Under the pieces are notes generated by a model, which saw only the letters and a list, made by a program, of their open reading frames with translations, was not told the DNA's origin and made no database searches. A stretch of 64,000 nt of DNA from RYN-230 sp963814645 (GTDB taxonomy: Bacteria; Actinomycetota; Actinomycetes; Streptosporangiales; Streptosporangiaceae), in contig CAWFDX010000001.1 in assembly GCA_963814645.1 (NCBI GenBank), positions 844,661 to 908,660 on the forward strand, in the 5' to 3' direction. The position numbers were made by a program, and so were the translations under genes. The stretch's first letter is position 1, and each line of letters opens with the position of its first letter. Of the stretch, positions 51,630 through 59,938 are shown piece by piece.

Positions 51630-52105
51630 CCCGAACCGAGGTCCCCGTTGTCCGCAAGCAGGTGGTGGTCAACGCGCCGCTGGAGCGGGCCTTCACGGTG
51701 TTCACCGAGAGGTTCGGCGACTTCAAGCCGCCGGAGCACAACCTGCTGGCGGCCGCGATCGCCGAGACAGTTTTCGAGCCTCGCGTCGGCGGCCACATCT
51801 ACGACCGCGCCGTCGACGGCAGCGAGTGCCGGTGGGCGCGGATCCTGGCCTACGAGCCACCCGCGCGGGTGGTATTCAGCTGGGACATCGGCCCGCAATG
51901 GCAGGTCGAGACCGACCCGGAGCTGACCAGCGAGGTCGAGGTCCGGTTCGTGGCCGAGGAACCGGACCGCACCCGGGTCGAACTGGAGCACCGCCACCTC
52001 GACCGGCACGGTCCGGGTTGGCAGTCGGTCAGCGACGGGGTCGACGGCGACCAGGGATGGCCGCTCTACCTGGCCCGGTATGCCGCCCTGCTCGAGGGCC
52101 GCTGA
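51626..52105 (+). CDS. SRPBCC (AHSA1-like) protein
   Basis: A 159-residue START-like protein. Features are 'VVVNAPLERAFTVFTERFGDFKP', 'GGHIYDRAVDGSECRWARILAYEPPARVVFSW' (core CRWARILAYEPPARVVFSW) and 'TRVELEHRHLDRHG'. The fold has a deep hydrophobic pocket; the ligand is unknown. Coupled to arsR by a four-base overlap and followed by a second SRPBCC gene two bases later. Confidence 0.85.
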   Translation: MTRTEVPVVRKQVVVNAPLERAFTVFTERFGDFKPPEHNLLAAAIAETVFEPRVGGHIYDRAVDGSECRWARILAYEPPARVVFSWDIGPQWQVETDPELTSEVEVRFVAEEPDRTRVELEHRHLDRHGPGWQSVSDGVDGDQGWPLYLARYAALLEGR

Positions 52106-52106
52106 C

Positions 52107-52565
52107 ATGGCACCGACCATCGCCAGCACCGTGGTGGACCGGCCCGCAGCAGACGTGTTCGCCTACGCCACCGACCCCGCACGCTTCCGCGAATGGCAGC
52201 AGGGGGTCATCGATGGTCACCTGGACCCGCCCGGACCCCCGCAGGTGGGCACGAAGTGCTTCACCATCCGGCGGATCGGCGGGGCCAGCCGGGCCGTCAC
52301 CTCCGAGGTCACCCACATCGACCCGCCCAGGACATGGGGCGTGCAGGGAATCGACGGACCCATCCGCGCCACCGTCGACGTCACCGTGGAACCCCTGACC
52401 CAAACGAGTTCCCGGCTCACCATCGCGGTCGACTTCGACGGGCATGGCCTCGGCAAACTGCTCGTCCCGCTCGTCGTCCGCCGCCAGGCACAAAAGGAAA
52501 TGCCGGCCAACGTCAAAGCCCTGAAGCAACGCGTCGAGGCCTGGCAGCCACAGCGCCCGGCGTAG
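52107..52565 (+). CDS. SRPBCC family protein (polyketide-cyclase-like)
   Basis: A 152-residue START-like protein with 'VVDRPAADVFAYATDPARFREWQQGV' (core FAYATDPARFREWQ), 'VGTKCFTIRRIGG' and a C-terminal amphipathic helix 'QAQKEMPANVKALKQRVEA'. It starts at ATG 52107, just after the previous stop. Together with the upstream gene it forms an ArsR-controlled pair, probably handling a small lipophilic compound. Confidence 0.8.
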   Translation: MAPTIASTVVDRPAADVFAYATDPARFREWQQGVIDGHLDPPGPPQVGTKCFTIRRIGGASRAVTSEVTHIDPPRTWGVQGIDGPIRATVDVTVEPLTQTSSRLTIAVDFDGHGLGKLLVPLVVRRQAQKEMPANVKALKQRVEAWQPQRPA

Positions 52566-52849
52566 AACCAGGCCAGGAGTCCGGCTTCGCTATAGGAAAC
52601 GGCCGGGCGCCACATTCACGGCCGGCGAAGAAGCTAGGGGCAGGCCGACCGGGACCGCCTAGCCAAGTGGACTTGGCGGAGCGCCTGCTTGCAGAGTCCG
52701 GGCAGGTTGTCCGTAGTGTCCGCCAGCTACGGAGCGATGGCCCGACGCGCCCGTCTCAGTACGGTGAATTCTCTCGGTGCTGGTGTCACCTGTGGTGTCG
52801 ATCTAAGGGCCCGCAACTCAGGAAGAAGGGCGGGGATCAGGCCGTTCGG

Positions 52850-53470
52850 TCAGGACTGGCGGCCGACAACTGCCCACGTGAAGGGCTGGATCACGCCAGC
52901 CGGGGTGACGTGCTCCTCGCGGGTCTGGGTGAGCAGCGTCCATGGCCAGCCCAGCTCGCGGGCGAGGTCACCGGCGCTATACCGCGCGACCGGCAGGCCG
53001 GAGCAGCGTGGCGGTCCGTCTGGGGCGAAGCAGCCAAACACGGCAGCCGCGCCCGGCCCGGTGGCAGCGTGCAGGGTGCGCTTGTATCGCTGCCGGTCCT
53101 GGCCGCCGGTCAGGAAGTGGAAGACGGCCCGGTCATGCCAAGCCTGGTAGCGGTGGTCTGGCTGCCAGGTCAGCACGTCGGCGACTACCCACTGAACTTG
53201 ACTAGCCCGGCCCCCCAGCCGCCGCTGGGCATGCTGCATCCCGGTTGCCGCGATGTCCAGTACGGTGACGTCCTTGAAGCCACGGTCCAGCAGGGCACCA
53301 GCCAGCGGTGATGATCCCCCGCCGACATCGACCAGGCGGTCAGCGGGCGAGACCCCGGCTTCGTCGAGCATCCGCAAGGATACCGTGGGCCGCTGCTGGA
53401 ACCAGCTCCGGGTGTCATCGCCCAGGCTGTAGGCGTCGTCCCAGTGCGCCGCCAGATCCTGCTCCCCCAT
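52850..53470 (-). CDS. Class I SAM-dependent methyltransferase
   Basis: A 206-residue methyltransferase with motif I DRLVDVGGGSSPLAGALL, the acidic VTVLDIAATGMQHAQRRLG of motif II, VVADVLTW and the later DRAVFHFLTGGQDRQRY. Substrate unknown. I chose ATG 53470; a GTG twelve codons upstream is possible. It is divergent from the truncated methyltransferase at 53574. Confidence 0.8.
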   Translation of the reverse strand: MGEQDLAAHWDDAYSLGDDTRSWFQQRPTVSLRMLDEAGVSPADRLVDVGGGSSPLAGALLDRGFKDVTVLDIAATGMQHAQRRLGGRASQVQWVVADVLTWQPDHRYQAWHDRAVFHFLTGGQDRQRYKRTLHAATGPGAAAVFGCFAPDGPPRCSGLPVARYSAGDLARELGWPWTLLTQTREEHVTPAGVIQPFTWAVVGRQS

Positions 53471-53560
53471 GACGTCATTCTCTCGTCTCAGCCGTGGCCA
53501 GCCCATAGGGAACGGAGGCGATGCAGGGGTCAGCCCGAGGTCTCCGCTGGAGGCAGCAGG

Positions 53561-53566
53561 TACGTT
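53561..53566 (+). promoter_or_regulatory. -10 element before truncated methyltransferase
   Basis: TACGTT ends seven bases before ATG 53574, the leaderless arrangement seen throughout the window. The gene behind it is broken. Confidence 0.5.
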
Positions 53567-53573
53567 TCGGCGT

Positions 53574-53819
53574 ATGGCTGACTCCCGGTGGTGGAAGGAT
53601 TTCGACCCGGCCGTCGCAGCGGCCCTTCCCGCGGGCTCGCGAGTCCTCGACGTCGGGTGTGGTGACGGCGGCCTGGTTAGATGCCATCACCTCAGCACTG
53701 ACCCGGCTACTGCGCTGACACGGGCGGCGTCGTGTACGACTTCGACTGGCATGCCTACGGCGACCGCGCCGCCGGGTGGCTCGCTGAGCATGATCCCTCT
53801 GATACCGACAATTCGGTAG
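53574..53819 (+). pseudogene. Truncated SAM methyltransferase N-terminus
   Basis: The frame begins MADSRWWKDFDPAVAAALP and reaches the SAM motif GSRVLDVGCGDGGLV, then turns at about 53675 into residues with no family character and stops at 53819. Only the first third of motif I remains. A promoter and start are intact, so this was a gene that lost its body. The next methyltransferase starts in another frame nearby and is not its missing part. Confidence 0.55.
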
Positions 53820-53929
53820 CTGGATGGCAGCGCGAGCACAGCGACCTCCATACGGGCGCGCCGATCAAAGAGGCGCTTGACGTGCGTTTCAGCCGGTGGT
53901 TGGGGTGGGCGGGCGTAGGCTGTGGCGGC

Positions 53930-54604
53930 GTGACGCCTGATGAGCGGTGGCTTGCGGCTGTGTGGCCGTTCATTCGCGCTTGGTTGCCGGCCCCGCCTGC
54001 TGCGGTGGTGGAGATCGGGTGCGGGCCGCTGGGCGGGTTTGTCCCGATGCTGCGTTCGGCCGGTTACGGCGCGGTCGGCATCGACCCGGAGGCGCCGGAC
54101 GGGCCGTGGTATGAGCGGGCCGAGTTCGAGCGATGTGAGATGCCAGGGACTGCAAGCGCAATGGTGGCCTGCACGTCGCTGCACCATGTCGCTGACCTTG
54201 GTGAGGTGCTGAACCTGGCCGGGGCATCGCTGGTTGCTGACGGGTCACTGGTGGTCGTGGAGTGGGCGCGGGAGAGGTTCGATGAGGCCACCGCCCAGTG
54301 GTGTTTTGACCGGCTGCCGCAGTCCCCCGGCAATCCCAGCTGGCTGCAGCAACGCCATGACGCGTGGCAGGCTTCGAACCTGCCCTGGGATGATTACTGC
54401 CGGGCCTGGGCACAGGAGGAGAGCCTGCACGCGGGGCAGGACATCATTCGCGAGCTTGACGCCCGGTTCGACCCGCGATTGCTCGATTACGGGCCCTATT
54501 TCTTCCCCGACCTGGCCGGTATCGGCGAAGACGATGAGCAGGCGGCGATCGACGCCGGGGACATCCAGGCCAACCGCATCGCCTACGTGGGCCAGCGGCG
54601 GTAA
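53930..54604 (+). CDS. SAM-dependent methyltransferase (type 11)
   Basis: A 224-residue methyltransferase with motif I AVVEIGCGPLGGFVPMLR, AVGIDPEAPDG at motif II and 'CTSLHHVADLGEVLNLAGASLVADGSLVVVEW' (core TSLHHVADLGEVLNLAG). The C-terminal part, 'LDYGPYFFPDLAGIGEDDEQAAIDAGDIQANRIAYVGQ', is typical of a subgroup that closes the active site. I chose GTG 53930 because TAGGCT ends eight bases earlier; the frame can extend to GTG 53732, giving 290 residues. Substrate unknown. Confidence 0.7.
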   Translation: MTPDERWLAAVWPFIRAWLPAPPAAVVEIGCGPLGGFVPMLRSAGYGAVGIDPEAPDGPWYERAEFERCEMPGTASAMVACTSLHHVADLGEVLNLAGASLVADGSLVVVEWARERFDEATAQWCFDRLPQSPGNPSWLQQRHDAWQASNLPWDDYCRAWAQEESLHAGQDIIRELDARFDPRLLDYGPYFFPDLAGIGEDDEQAAIDAGDIQANRIAYVGQRR

Positions 54605-54693
54605 AGGGCGGTAAAGACAGCACGATCTGCACTCGCGTCCGATCAGCGAGCCGGCTGCCGGTGCTCAGCGAAAGAGCCGAATGATTACAGTGT

Positions 54694-54699
54694 TACAGT
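54694..54699 (+). promoter_or_regulatory. -10 element of a leaderless promoter for the truncated hemoglobin
   Basis: TACAGT ends six bases before ATG 54706. This favours 54706 over the in-frame GTG at 54703. Confidence 0.55.
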
Positions 54700-54705
54700 C
54701 CTGTG

Positions 54706-55170
54706 ATGAGTGAGCCGCCGACGCTGTACGACTGGGTGAAGGGCCGTCCAGCCATCACGCGGCTGATTGACTGTTTCTACGACCGCGTAGAGCGCGACGA
54801 CCTGCTGAGCCCGTTCTTCCCGGGTGGGGTCAGCGCGGAGCACCGGGAGCACGTGACGACCTGGTGGTGCGAGGTCTTTGGTGGCCCGGCCGGCTATACC
54901 GAGCGGCTCGGCGGGTACCCGGCCATGCTGGCGCACCACCACAACCTCGCGATCACGGCCGAGCAGCGGTTCCGGTTCGCCTCCCTGATGAGCCTGGCGG
55001 CAGACGACGCCGACCTGCCCGGTGACCCGGAGTTCCGCGCGGCGCTGGTTGGCTACCTGGAGTGGGGCACCCGGCTGGCCATGCACAACTCCCAGCCCGG
55101 CGCGGAAGTCGCGCAGCAGGCCCCCGTCCCGCATTGGGGCTGGGGCGTGGCCCCGCCCTACCAACCGTAA
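54706..55170 (+). CDS. Truncated hemoglobin (group II)
   Basis: A 154-residue heme protein. 'LYDWVKGRPAITRLIDCFYDRVERDDLLSPFF' (core RLIDCFYDRVERDDLLSPFF) is the B/E region, 'HVTTWWCEVFGGPAGYTE' follows, and the proximal-His area is 'YPAMLAHHHNLAIT'. The C-terminal 'WGTRLAMHNSQ' is normal for group II. Such globins bind oxygen and NO and may protect against nitrosative stress. It stands alone between methyltransferase and BNR genes. Confidence 0.85.
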   Translation: MSEPPTLYDWVKGRPAITRLIDCFYDRVERDDLLSPFFPGGVSAEHREHVTTWWCEVFGGPAGYTERLGGYPAMLAHHHNLAITAEQRFRFASLMSLAADDADLPGDPEFRAALVGYLEWGTRLAMHNSQPGAEVAQQAPVPHWGWGVAPPYQP

Positions 55171-55337
55171 GGGCGATTTTTCTGCGCTCGCCGCGATGAG
55201 TCTGCGGCGCGTTCGCCGTCAGAACGTCAGCGGGCTGTGACATCTTCTGCTTGACGGCTATGGCCAGGTCAGGCGGGTGATCATGTCCAGCCGGGGTTCA
55301 GGCGCGCGGGCGCCTGGCGGTGCAGACGGGAGCAGTG

Positions 55338-56453
55338 ATGACGGGCGTGCGGGTACTGGCGGGGACGCGTAAGGGCGCATTCGTCCTGACCTCCGATGGC
55401 GGCCGGGACAAATGGGAGGTCAGCGGCCCGTACTTCGCGGGCTGGGAGATCTACCACGTCAAGGGGTCCCCGGCCGACCCGGACCGGTTGTATGCCTCGC
55501 AGTGCAGCGGCTGGTCCGGGCAGGTGATCCAGCGGTCCGACGACGGCGGCCGGACATGGACGCCGACGGGCAACCAGTTCGCTTACGACGGGATCCCGGG
55601 GACGCACCAGTGGTACGACGGGACGCCGCACCCGTGGGAGTTTGAGCGGGTGTGGCACCTGGAGCCGTCGCTGGATGACCCGGACACCGTCTGGGCCGGG
55701 GTGGAAGATGCCGGGCTGTTCCGCTCGCGCGACGGCGGGCAGAGCTGGCAGGAGTTGCCCGCGCTGCGCGGCCACAAGTCGGGGCCGTCGTGGCAGCCGG
55801 GCGCGGGCGGGATGTGCCTGCATACGATCCTGCTGGATCCGTCCGCGCCGGGCCGGATGTTCGCGGCGATCTCGGCGGCGGGCGCGTTCCGGTCCGACGA
55901 CGACGGCCAGACCTGGCGGCCCATTAACAAGGGTCTGCAGTCTGAGGGCATCCCGGACCCGGACGCGGAGGTCGGGCACTGCGTGCACCGGCTGGCGATG
56001 CACCCCTCCCGGCCGGGCGTGCTGTTCATGCAGAAGCACTGGGACGTCATGCGCTCCGACAACGCCGGGCAGTCCTGGCGGGAGGTCTCCGGGAACCTGC
56101 CGACCGACTTCGGGTTCCCGATCGACGTGCACGCCCACGAGCCCGACACCATCTACGTCGTCCCGATCACCAGCGACGCGCAGCACTTCCCGCCGGAAGG
56201 GAAGCTGCGCGTCTACCGCAGCCGCACCGGCGGCGATGACTGGGAGCCGCTCACGAAGGGCCTGCCGCAGGAGAACTGCTACGTCAACGTGCTCCGCGAC
56301 GCGATGGCCGTCGACTCCATGGACGAGTGCGGGGTGTACTTCGGCACCACCGGCGGCCAGGTCTACGCCTCGGCAGACTCCGGGGACAGCTGGGCGCCGA
56401 TCGTCCGGGACCTCCCGGCCGTCCTGTCCGTCGAGGTCCAGACGCTGCCATGA
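55338..56453 (+). CDS. BNR/sialidase-like beta-propeller protein
   Basis: A 371-residue protein of the WD40/YVTN/BNR glycosyl-hydrolase-like family. BNR (Asp-box) repeats are visible as RSDDGGRTW, RSRDGGQSW, RSDDDGQTW, RSDNAGQSW, RSRTGGDDW and ASADSGDSW. There is no signal peptide, so it is cytoplasmic and unlikely to be a secreted sialidase. Its stop overlaps the MoaD-like gene (ATGA), showing a functional link that is known by gene order in actinobacteria but not explained. The start has GGGAGC upstream. Confidence 0.85.
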   Translation: MTGVRVLAGTRKGAFVLTSDGGRDKWEVSGPYFAGWEIYHVKGSPADPDRLYASQCSGWSGQVIQRSDDGGRTWTPTGNQFAYDGIPGTHQWYDGTPHPWEFERVWHLEPSLDDPDTVWAGVEDAGLFRSRDGGQSWQELPALRGHKSGPSWQPGAGGMCLHTILLDPSAPGRMFAAISAAGAFRSDDDGQTWRPINKGLQSEGIPDPDAEVGHCVHRLAMHPSRPGVLFMQKHWDVMRSDNAGQSWREVSGNLPTDFGFPIDVHAHEPDTIYVVPITSDAQHFPPEGKLRVYRSRTGGDDWEPLTKGLPQENCYVNVLRDAMAVDSMDECGVYFGTTGGQVYASADSGDSWAPIVRDLPAVLSVEVQTLP

Positions 56454-56746
56454 TCCGGGTCGTCCTCCCCGCGCACCTGCGCGTCCTGGCCCGGATCGAC
56501 GGCGAGGTGAGCCTGGACGTCGCCGGCCTGGTCACGCAGCGGACGGTCCTGGACGCGCTGGAAGCCCGTTACCCGATGCTGCGCGGCACCATCCGCGGCC
56601 ACGACAGCGGGCCGCGGCGGGCGTTCATCCGGTTCTTCGCCTGCGAGCAGGACCTATCCCACGAGCCGCCCGACACCCCACTCCCCGCGGCCGTCGCTGC
56701 CGGCGCTGAGCCCTACCTCATCGTCGGGGCCATGGCCGGCGGCTAG
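56450..56746 (+). CDS. MoaD/ThiS family sulfur-carrier protein
   Basis: A 98-residue ubiquitin-fold protein ending in AMAGG, the di-glycine end that is thiocarboxylated in sulfur carriers. The start 'MIRVVLPAHLRVLARIDGEVSLDV' and the 'TVLDALEARYPMLRGTI' helix are typical. Longer than classical MoaD (about 80). Directly coupled to the BNR gene and followed 63 bases later by moaA, so a role in molybdopterin synthesis is plausible but not proven. Confidence 0.85.
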   Translation: MIRVVLPAHLRVLARIDGEVSLDVAGLVTQRTVLDALEARYPMLRGTIRGHDSGPRRAFIRFFACEQDLSHEPPDTPLPAAVAAGAEPYLIVGAMAGG

Positions 56747-56809
56747 CGCCCAGCGACGCACGTACTGTGGGAGATCACGGGCAGGCAACCCGGACTGAGG
56801 TGCGATGTT

Positions 56810-57799
56810 GTGCTAGCGGACTCGTTCGGGCGGATCGCCACCGACCTGCGGGTATCGGTCACTGACCGGTGCAACCTGCGGTGCTCCTACTGCATGCCTC
56901 CCGAAGGTCTGGACTGGCTGCCCGGCCCCGCGCTGCTCACCGACGGCGAGGTGTCCCGGCTGATCTCGGTCGCCGTGGTTCGGCTGGGTGTCACCGAGGT
57001 CAGGTTCACCGGCGGGGAGCCGCTGCTGCGCCGCGGCCTGACCGGCCTCGTCGCCGCCGCGGCGGCACTCGACCCCCGGCCCGAGATCTCGCTCACCACC
57101 AACGGCATCGGACTCGCCCGGCTCGCCGGGCCGCTGGCCGCCGCCGGGCTGGACCGGCTGAACGTATCCCTGGACACCCTGTCCCGGCAGACCTTCAAGG
57201 AGCTGGCCCGCCGTGACCGGCTGCCTGACGTCCTGGCCGGGCTGGCCGCCGCGACCGGCGCCGGGCTGGCCCCGGTGAAGGTGAACGCGGTGCTGATGCG
57301 CGGCATCAACGACCACGAGGCGCCCGGCCTGCTCCGGTTCTGCCTGGACCGCGGCTACCAGCTCCGCTTCATCGAGCAGATGCCCCTGGACGCCCAGCAC
57401 GGCTGGCGCCGCACCGACATGGTCACCGCCGACGAGATCCTCACCCGCCTCGCCGGCGGGTTCTCCCTGACCCCCGACGACCCAGACGGCCGGGGATCCG
57501 CTCCCGCCGAGATGTTCCTGGTCAACGGTGGCCCCGGCCGTGTCGGCGTGATCGGCTCGGTCACCCGGCCGTTCTGCGGAACGTGCGACCGGGTCCGGCT
57601 GACCGCCGACGGGCAGGTGCGAAACTGCCTGTTCGCCACCACCGAGACCGACCTGCGCACCCTGCTGCGGGCCGGCGCCGACGACGGCCAGCTCGCCGCC
57701 GCCTGGCGTGGCGCCGTCGCCGCCAAGCTGCCCGGCCACGGCATCAGCGACCCCGGGTTCCTGCAGCCCGCCCGGCCCATGTCCGCCATCGGCGGCTGA
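56810..57799 (+). CDS. moaA: GTP 3',8-cyclase MoaA
   Basis: A 329-residue radical SAM enzyme that starts molybdopterin synthesis by rearranging GTP. The N-terminal cluster is Cys21-x3-Cys25-x2-Cys28 (CNLRCSYC). The C-terminal cluster lies in CGTCDRVRLTADGQVRNC. The catalytic C-terminus ends in IGG. The SAM motif TGGEPLLR is intact. GTG 56810 has a weak TGAGG upstream. Completes a molybdenum theme with the ABC transporter and the HTH-TOBE regulator. Confidence 0.95.
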   Translation: MLADSFGRIATDLRVSVTDRCNLRCSYCMPPEGLDWLPGPALLTDGEVSRLISVAVVRLGVTEVRFTGGEPLLRRGLTGLVAAAAALDPRPEISLTTNGIGLARLAGPLAAAGLDRLNVSLDTLSRQTFKELARRDRLPDVLAGLAAATGAGLAPVKVNAVLMRGINDHEAPGLLRFCLDRGYQLRFIEQMPLDAQHGWRRTDMVTADEILTRLAGGFSLTPDDPDGRGSAPAEMFLVNGGPGRVGVIGSVTRPFCGTCDRVRLTADGQVRNCLFATTETDLRTLLRAGADDGQLAAAWRGAVAAKLPGHGISDPGFLQPARPMSAIGG

Positions 57800-57819
57800 C
57801 CGCCCGTGGTCACGGAGGG

Positions 57820-58350
57820 CTACCCCTCCAGGGCATCCAGGAACCGCAACGTCGCCGATATCGCCTCGCGCCGCCACAGCATCACGGTGCGCTCGGGTCC
57901 CTCCGCCGACCGCAGCCGTTCCTCCAGGCCGCCGGCGATGGGCGCGAGCTGGTCCCGCTGGGCCCGGACCAGGTCACTGGCATTGGCTCCGGCCCGGTCC
58001 AGCAGCGCCAGCTTCACCAGCAGCTCCGACCGGACATCCCGGCCATGACGGGCCGGACGCCCCAGCCAGGCTCCCGCCAGCTTCCGGCCGGCCGGGGTGA
58101 CCTCGCACAGCTGGCGGACGGGCCCGGTACTGGAGTGCTCCCGCCCGGCCTCGCGGATCAGGCCCAGCCGGGCCAGCCGCTCCAGGGACCGGTAGACCTG
58201 CTGCCGGGCGACATACCAGATAGCACCGAGCGCTGACCCGCGGCCAAGCTGAGCAGCAATGGCAAAGCCGTGATGGGTGGGCTTCTCAGCGGCCACGCAC
58301 AGCACCACCCACTCCGTCAGCGACAGCCGCGGCTCCGCAGGATCACGCAT
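57820..58350 (-). CDS. PadR family transcriptional regulator
   Basis: A 176-residue regulator. The winged helix covers 'LSLTEWVVLCVAAEKPTHHGFAIAAQLG' (core VLCVAAEKPTHHGFAIA) and 'VYRSLERLARLGLIREAG'; a C-terminal helical arm mediates dimers. Ligand and targets unknown. ATG 58350 is chosen because of the promoter that ends six bases before it. It converges on moaA, with 20 bases between the stops. Confidence 0.8.
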   Translation of the reverse strand: MRDPAEPRLSLTEWVVLCVAAEKPTHHGFAIAAQLGRGSALGAIWYVARQQVYRSLERLARLGLIREAGREHSSTGPVRQLCEVTPAGRKLAGAWLGRPARHGRDVRSELLVKLALLDRAGANASDLVRAQRDQLAPIAGGLEERLRSAEGPERTVMLWRREAISATLRFLDALEG

Positions 58351-58356
58351 CACCCC

Positions 58357-58362
58357 AAGTTA
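58357..58362 (-). promoter_or_regulatory. -10 element of a leaderless promoter for the PadR regulator
   Basis: On the minus strand TAACTT ends six bases before ATG 58350. Confidence 0.5.
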
Positions 58363-58443
58363 CGACCGCAGCACGACGATCCCCAGGGTCCGGCCTGGCC
58401 ACGCCGCCGGGTCAGCCAGCCCAGCCGGCCCTCGCTAGGGGGC

Positions 58444-58854
58444 TCAGCTGCTCTTGGGGATCTCGACGGAGACATTGGTGGCTTTGACGGCGGCGATCGC
58501 GAGCATTCCTGGCTCCAGGCCGAGTTCGTCGGCGGCCTCGCGGCTGAGCAGTGACACGAATCTGTGCGGCCCGGCCTGGATCTCTACCTGAGCCATCACG
58601 CTGTCGCGGGTGATCCGGCTGATCAGGCCGCTGAACCTGTTCCGTGCCGACGACGCCACGACCAGCCGGTTCTGCTCATGGTCTGCCGCTTCGGCCAGCT
58701 CTTGCGCCAGCTCGGCGAGCGCTGTCCCCTCGACGGCCATCCGCCCGGAGGCATCGGTGGTTGTGCCGATGCGGCCCGCGTCCGCCCAGCGGCGCAACGT
58801 GTCGGTGCTGACCCCGAGAAGACTGGCCGCCTCCTTGATCCGGAATGTCGGCAT
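58444..58854 (-). CDS. HTH-TOBE (Mop) molybdate-binding regulator
   Basis: A 136-residue protein. The first 50 residues are a MerR-like helix-turn-helix (FRIKEAASLLGVSTDTLRRW). Residues 70-133 are a TOBE/Mop domain that binds molybdate or tungstate (NRFSGLISRITRDSVMAQV, VSLLSREAADELGLEPGM, AAVKATNVSVEIP). It is probably a transcriptional regulator or storage protein responding to the metal. It is divergent from the TauE-like exporter gene. Confidence 0.85.
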   Translation of the reverse strand: MPTFRIKEAASLLGVSTDTLRRWADAGRIGTTTDASGRMAVEGTALAELAQELAEAADHEQNRLVVASSARNRFSGLISRITRDSVMAQVEIQAGPHRFVSLLSREAADELGLEPGMLAIAAVKATNVSVEIPKSS

Positions 58855-58860
58855 CCTGGG

Positions 58861-58866
58861 ACTGTA
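58861..58866 (-). promoter_or_regulatory. -10 element of a leaderless promoter for the HTH-TOBE regulator
   Basis: On the minus strand TACAGT ends six bases before ATG 58854. Confidence 0.5.
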
Positions 58867-58996
58867 ACGCAGATGCGGCGGACTTCATGAGCAGGTGACT
58901 CAGCGGCGATCACAGCGGCTGGCATCCGCCGCATCCGCCGTTCGCTGCCCTGTGCAACTGGCCAGTGAGTAGGTGCTGACCAGGTCAAAGACCCGC

Positions 58997-59002
58997 TAAC
59001 GT
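58997..59002 (+). promoter_or_regulatory. -10 element of a leaderless promoter for the TauE-like gene
   Basis: TAACGT ends six bases before GTG 59009. The two divergent leaderless promoters are about 130 bases apart. Confidence 0.5.
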
Positions 59003-59008
59003 GACCAG

Positions 59009-59803
59009 GTGCTCGGGACCGGCTGGACTGAAATCGTCGCCTTGGTTGCGGCTTATCTGGTCGCGGTGCTGGCGACTCCTGCGGGGATCTCCGGCGCGGT
59101 CTTGCTGCTGCCGTTTCAGATCAGCGTGCTGGGTACACCGACCCCGGCCGTCACCCCGACCAACCTGCTCTACAACGTAGTCGCCACCCCAGGAGCGCTG
59201 TACCGGTACTGGCGGCAGCAACAAACCGGCGGCCGCCTGGCCCTGGTCCTCATCGCCGGAACCCTGCCCGGTGTCATCGCCGGATCGGTCATCCGGGTCG
59301 AACTGCTGCCCGGCCCCCGCGTCTTCGACCTAGTCGTCGCCGCTGTATTGATGCCCCTCGGCATCTGGCTGACGCTGACCCGGCCATCCCGCCCGCAGGA
59401 CCCCGACCGCCCGGCCCGGCTGATCCCTGCCCCGGTCCTGGTGATCCTGGCCGCCGCGGTGGGCTGCGTCGGCGGAATCTACGGCATCGGTGGCGGGTCG
59501 ATCCTGGCACCCATCCTGATCGGCTCGGGCAGACGCCCCGCAGAGGTCGCCCCCGCCGCCCTGGCCTCCACGTTCGTGACCTCAGTAGCAGGCGTCATCA
59601 CCTTCACCATCTTGTCCATCCACCAGCACGGCTCCGTGGCCCCTGACTGGCCAACAGGCATCGCCCTGGGCGTCGGTGGCCTGGCTGGCGCCTATACCGG
59701 AGCCCGGATCCAGTCCCGCATGCCCGACGTCCTGATCCGCCGCCTGGTCGGCATCCTGGTAGTCGCGATCGGTACCCGGTACCTGTGGTCTGGCCTGGGC
59801 TGA
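59009..59803 (+). CDS. TauE/SafE family membrane exporter
   Basis: A 264-residue membrane protein with about eight helices and the two internal repeats typical of the family: 'ATPAGISGAVLLLPFQISVLG' with TPTNLLYNVVATPGALYRYW, and later CVGGIYGIGGGSILAPILIG with APAALASTFVTSVAGV. Members export sulfite or organosulfur anions. Next to a molybdate-binding regulator it could handle a related oxyanion. Confidence 0.85.
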   Translation: MLGTGWTEIVALVAAYLVAVLATPAGISGAVLLLPFQISVLGTPTPAVTPTNLLYNVVATPGALYRYWRQQQTGGRLALVLIAGTLPGVIAGSVIRVELLPGPRVFDLVVAAVLMPLGIWLTLTRPSRPQDPDRPARLIPAPVLVILAAAVGCVGGIYGIGGGSILAPILIGSGRRPAEVAPAALASTFVTSVAGVITFTILSIHQHGSVAPDWPTGIALGVGGLAGAYTGARIQSRMPDVLIRRLVGILVVAIGTRYLWSGLG

Positions 59804-59938
59804 CCCTGCACTGCCCGGCCACCGGCACGCCGGGATCGCTAACGCGCCGACGTCGCAGCCACCACCATCATCCACAGCATGACCGTGGGCGGGCGAACAC
59901 GCGGGCTCGCTGGCGAGTCTCGCGAGCCCAGGCCCGGA

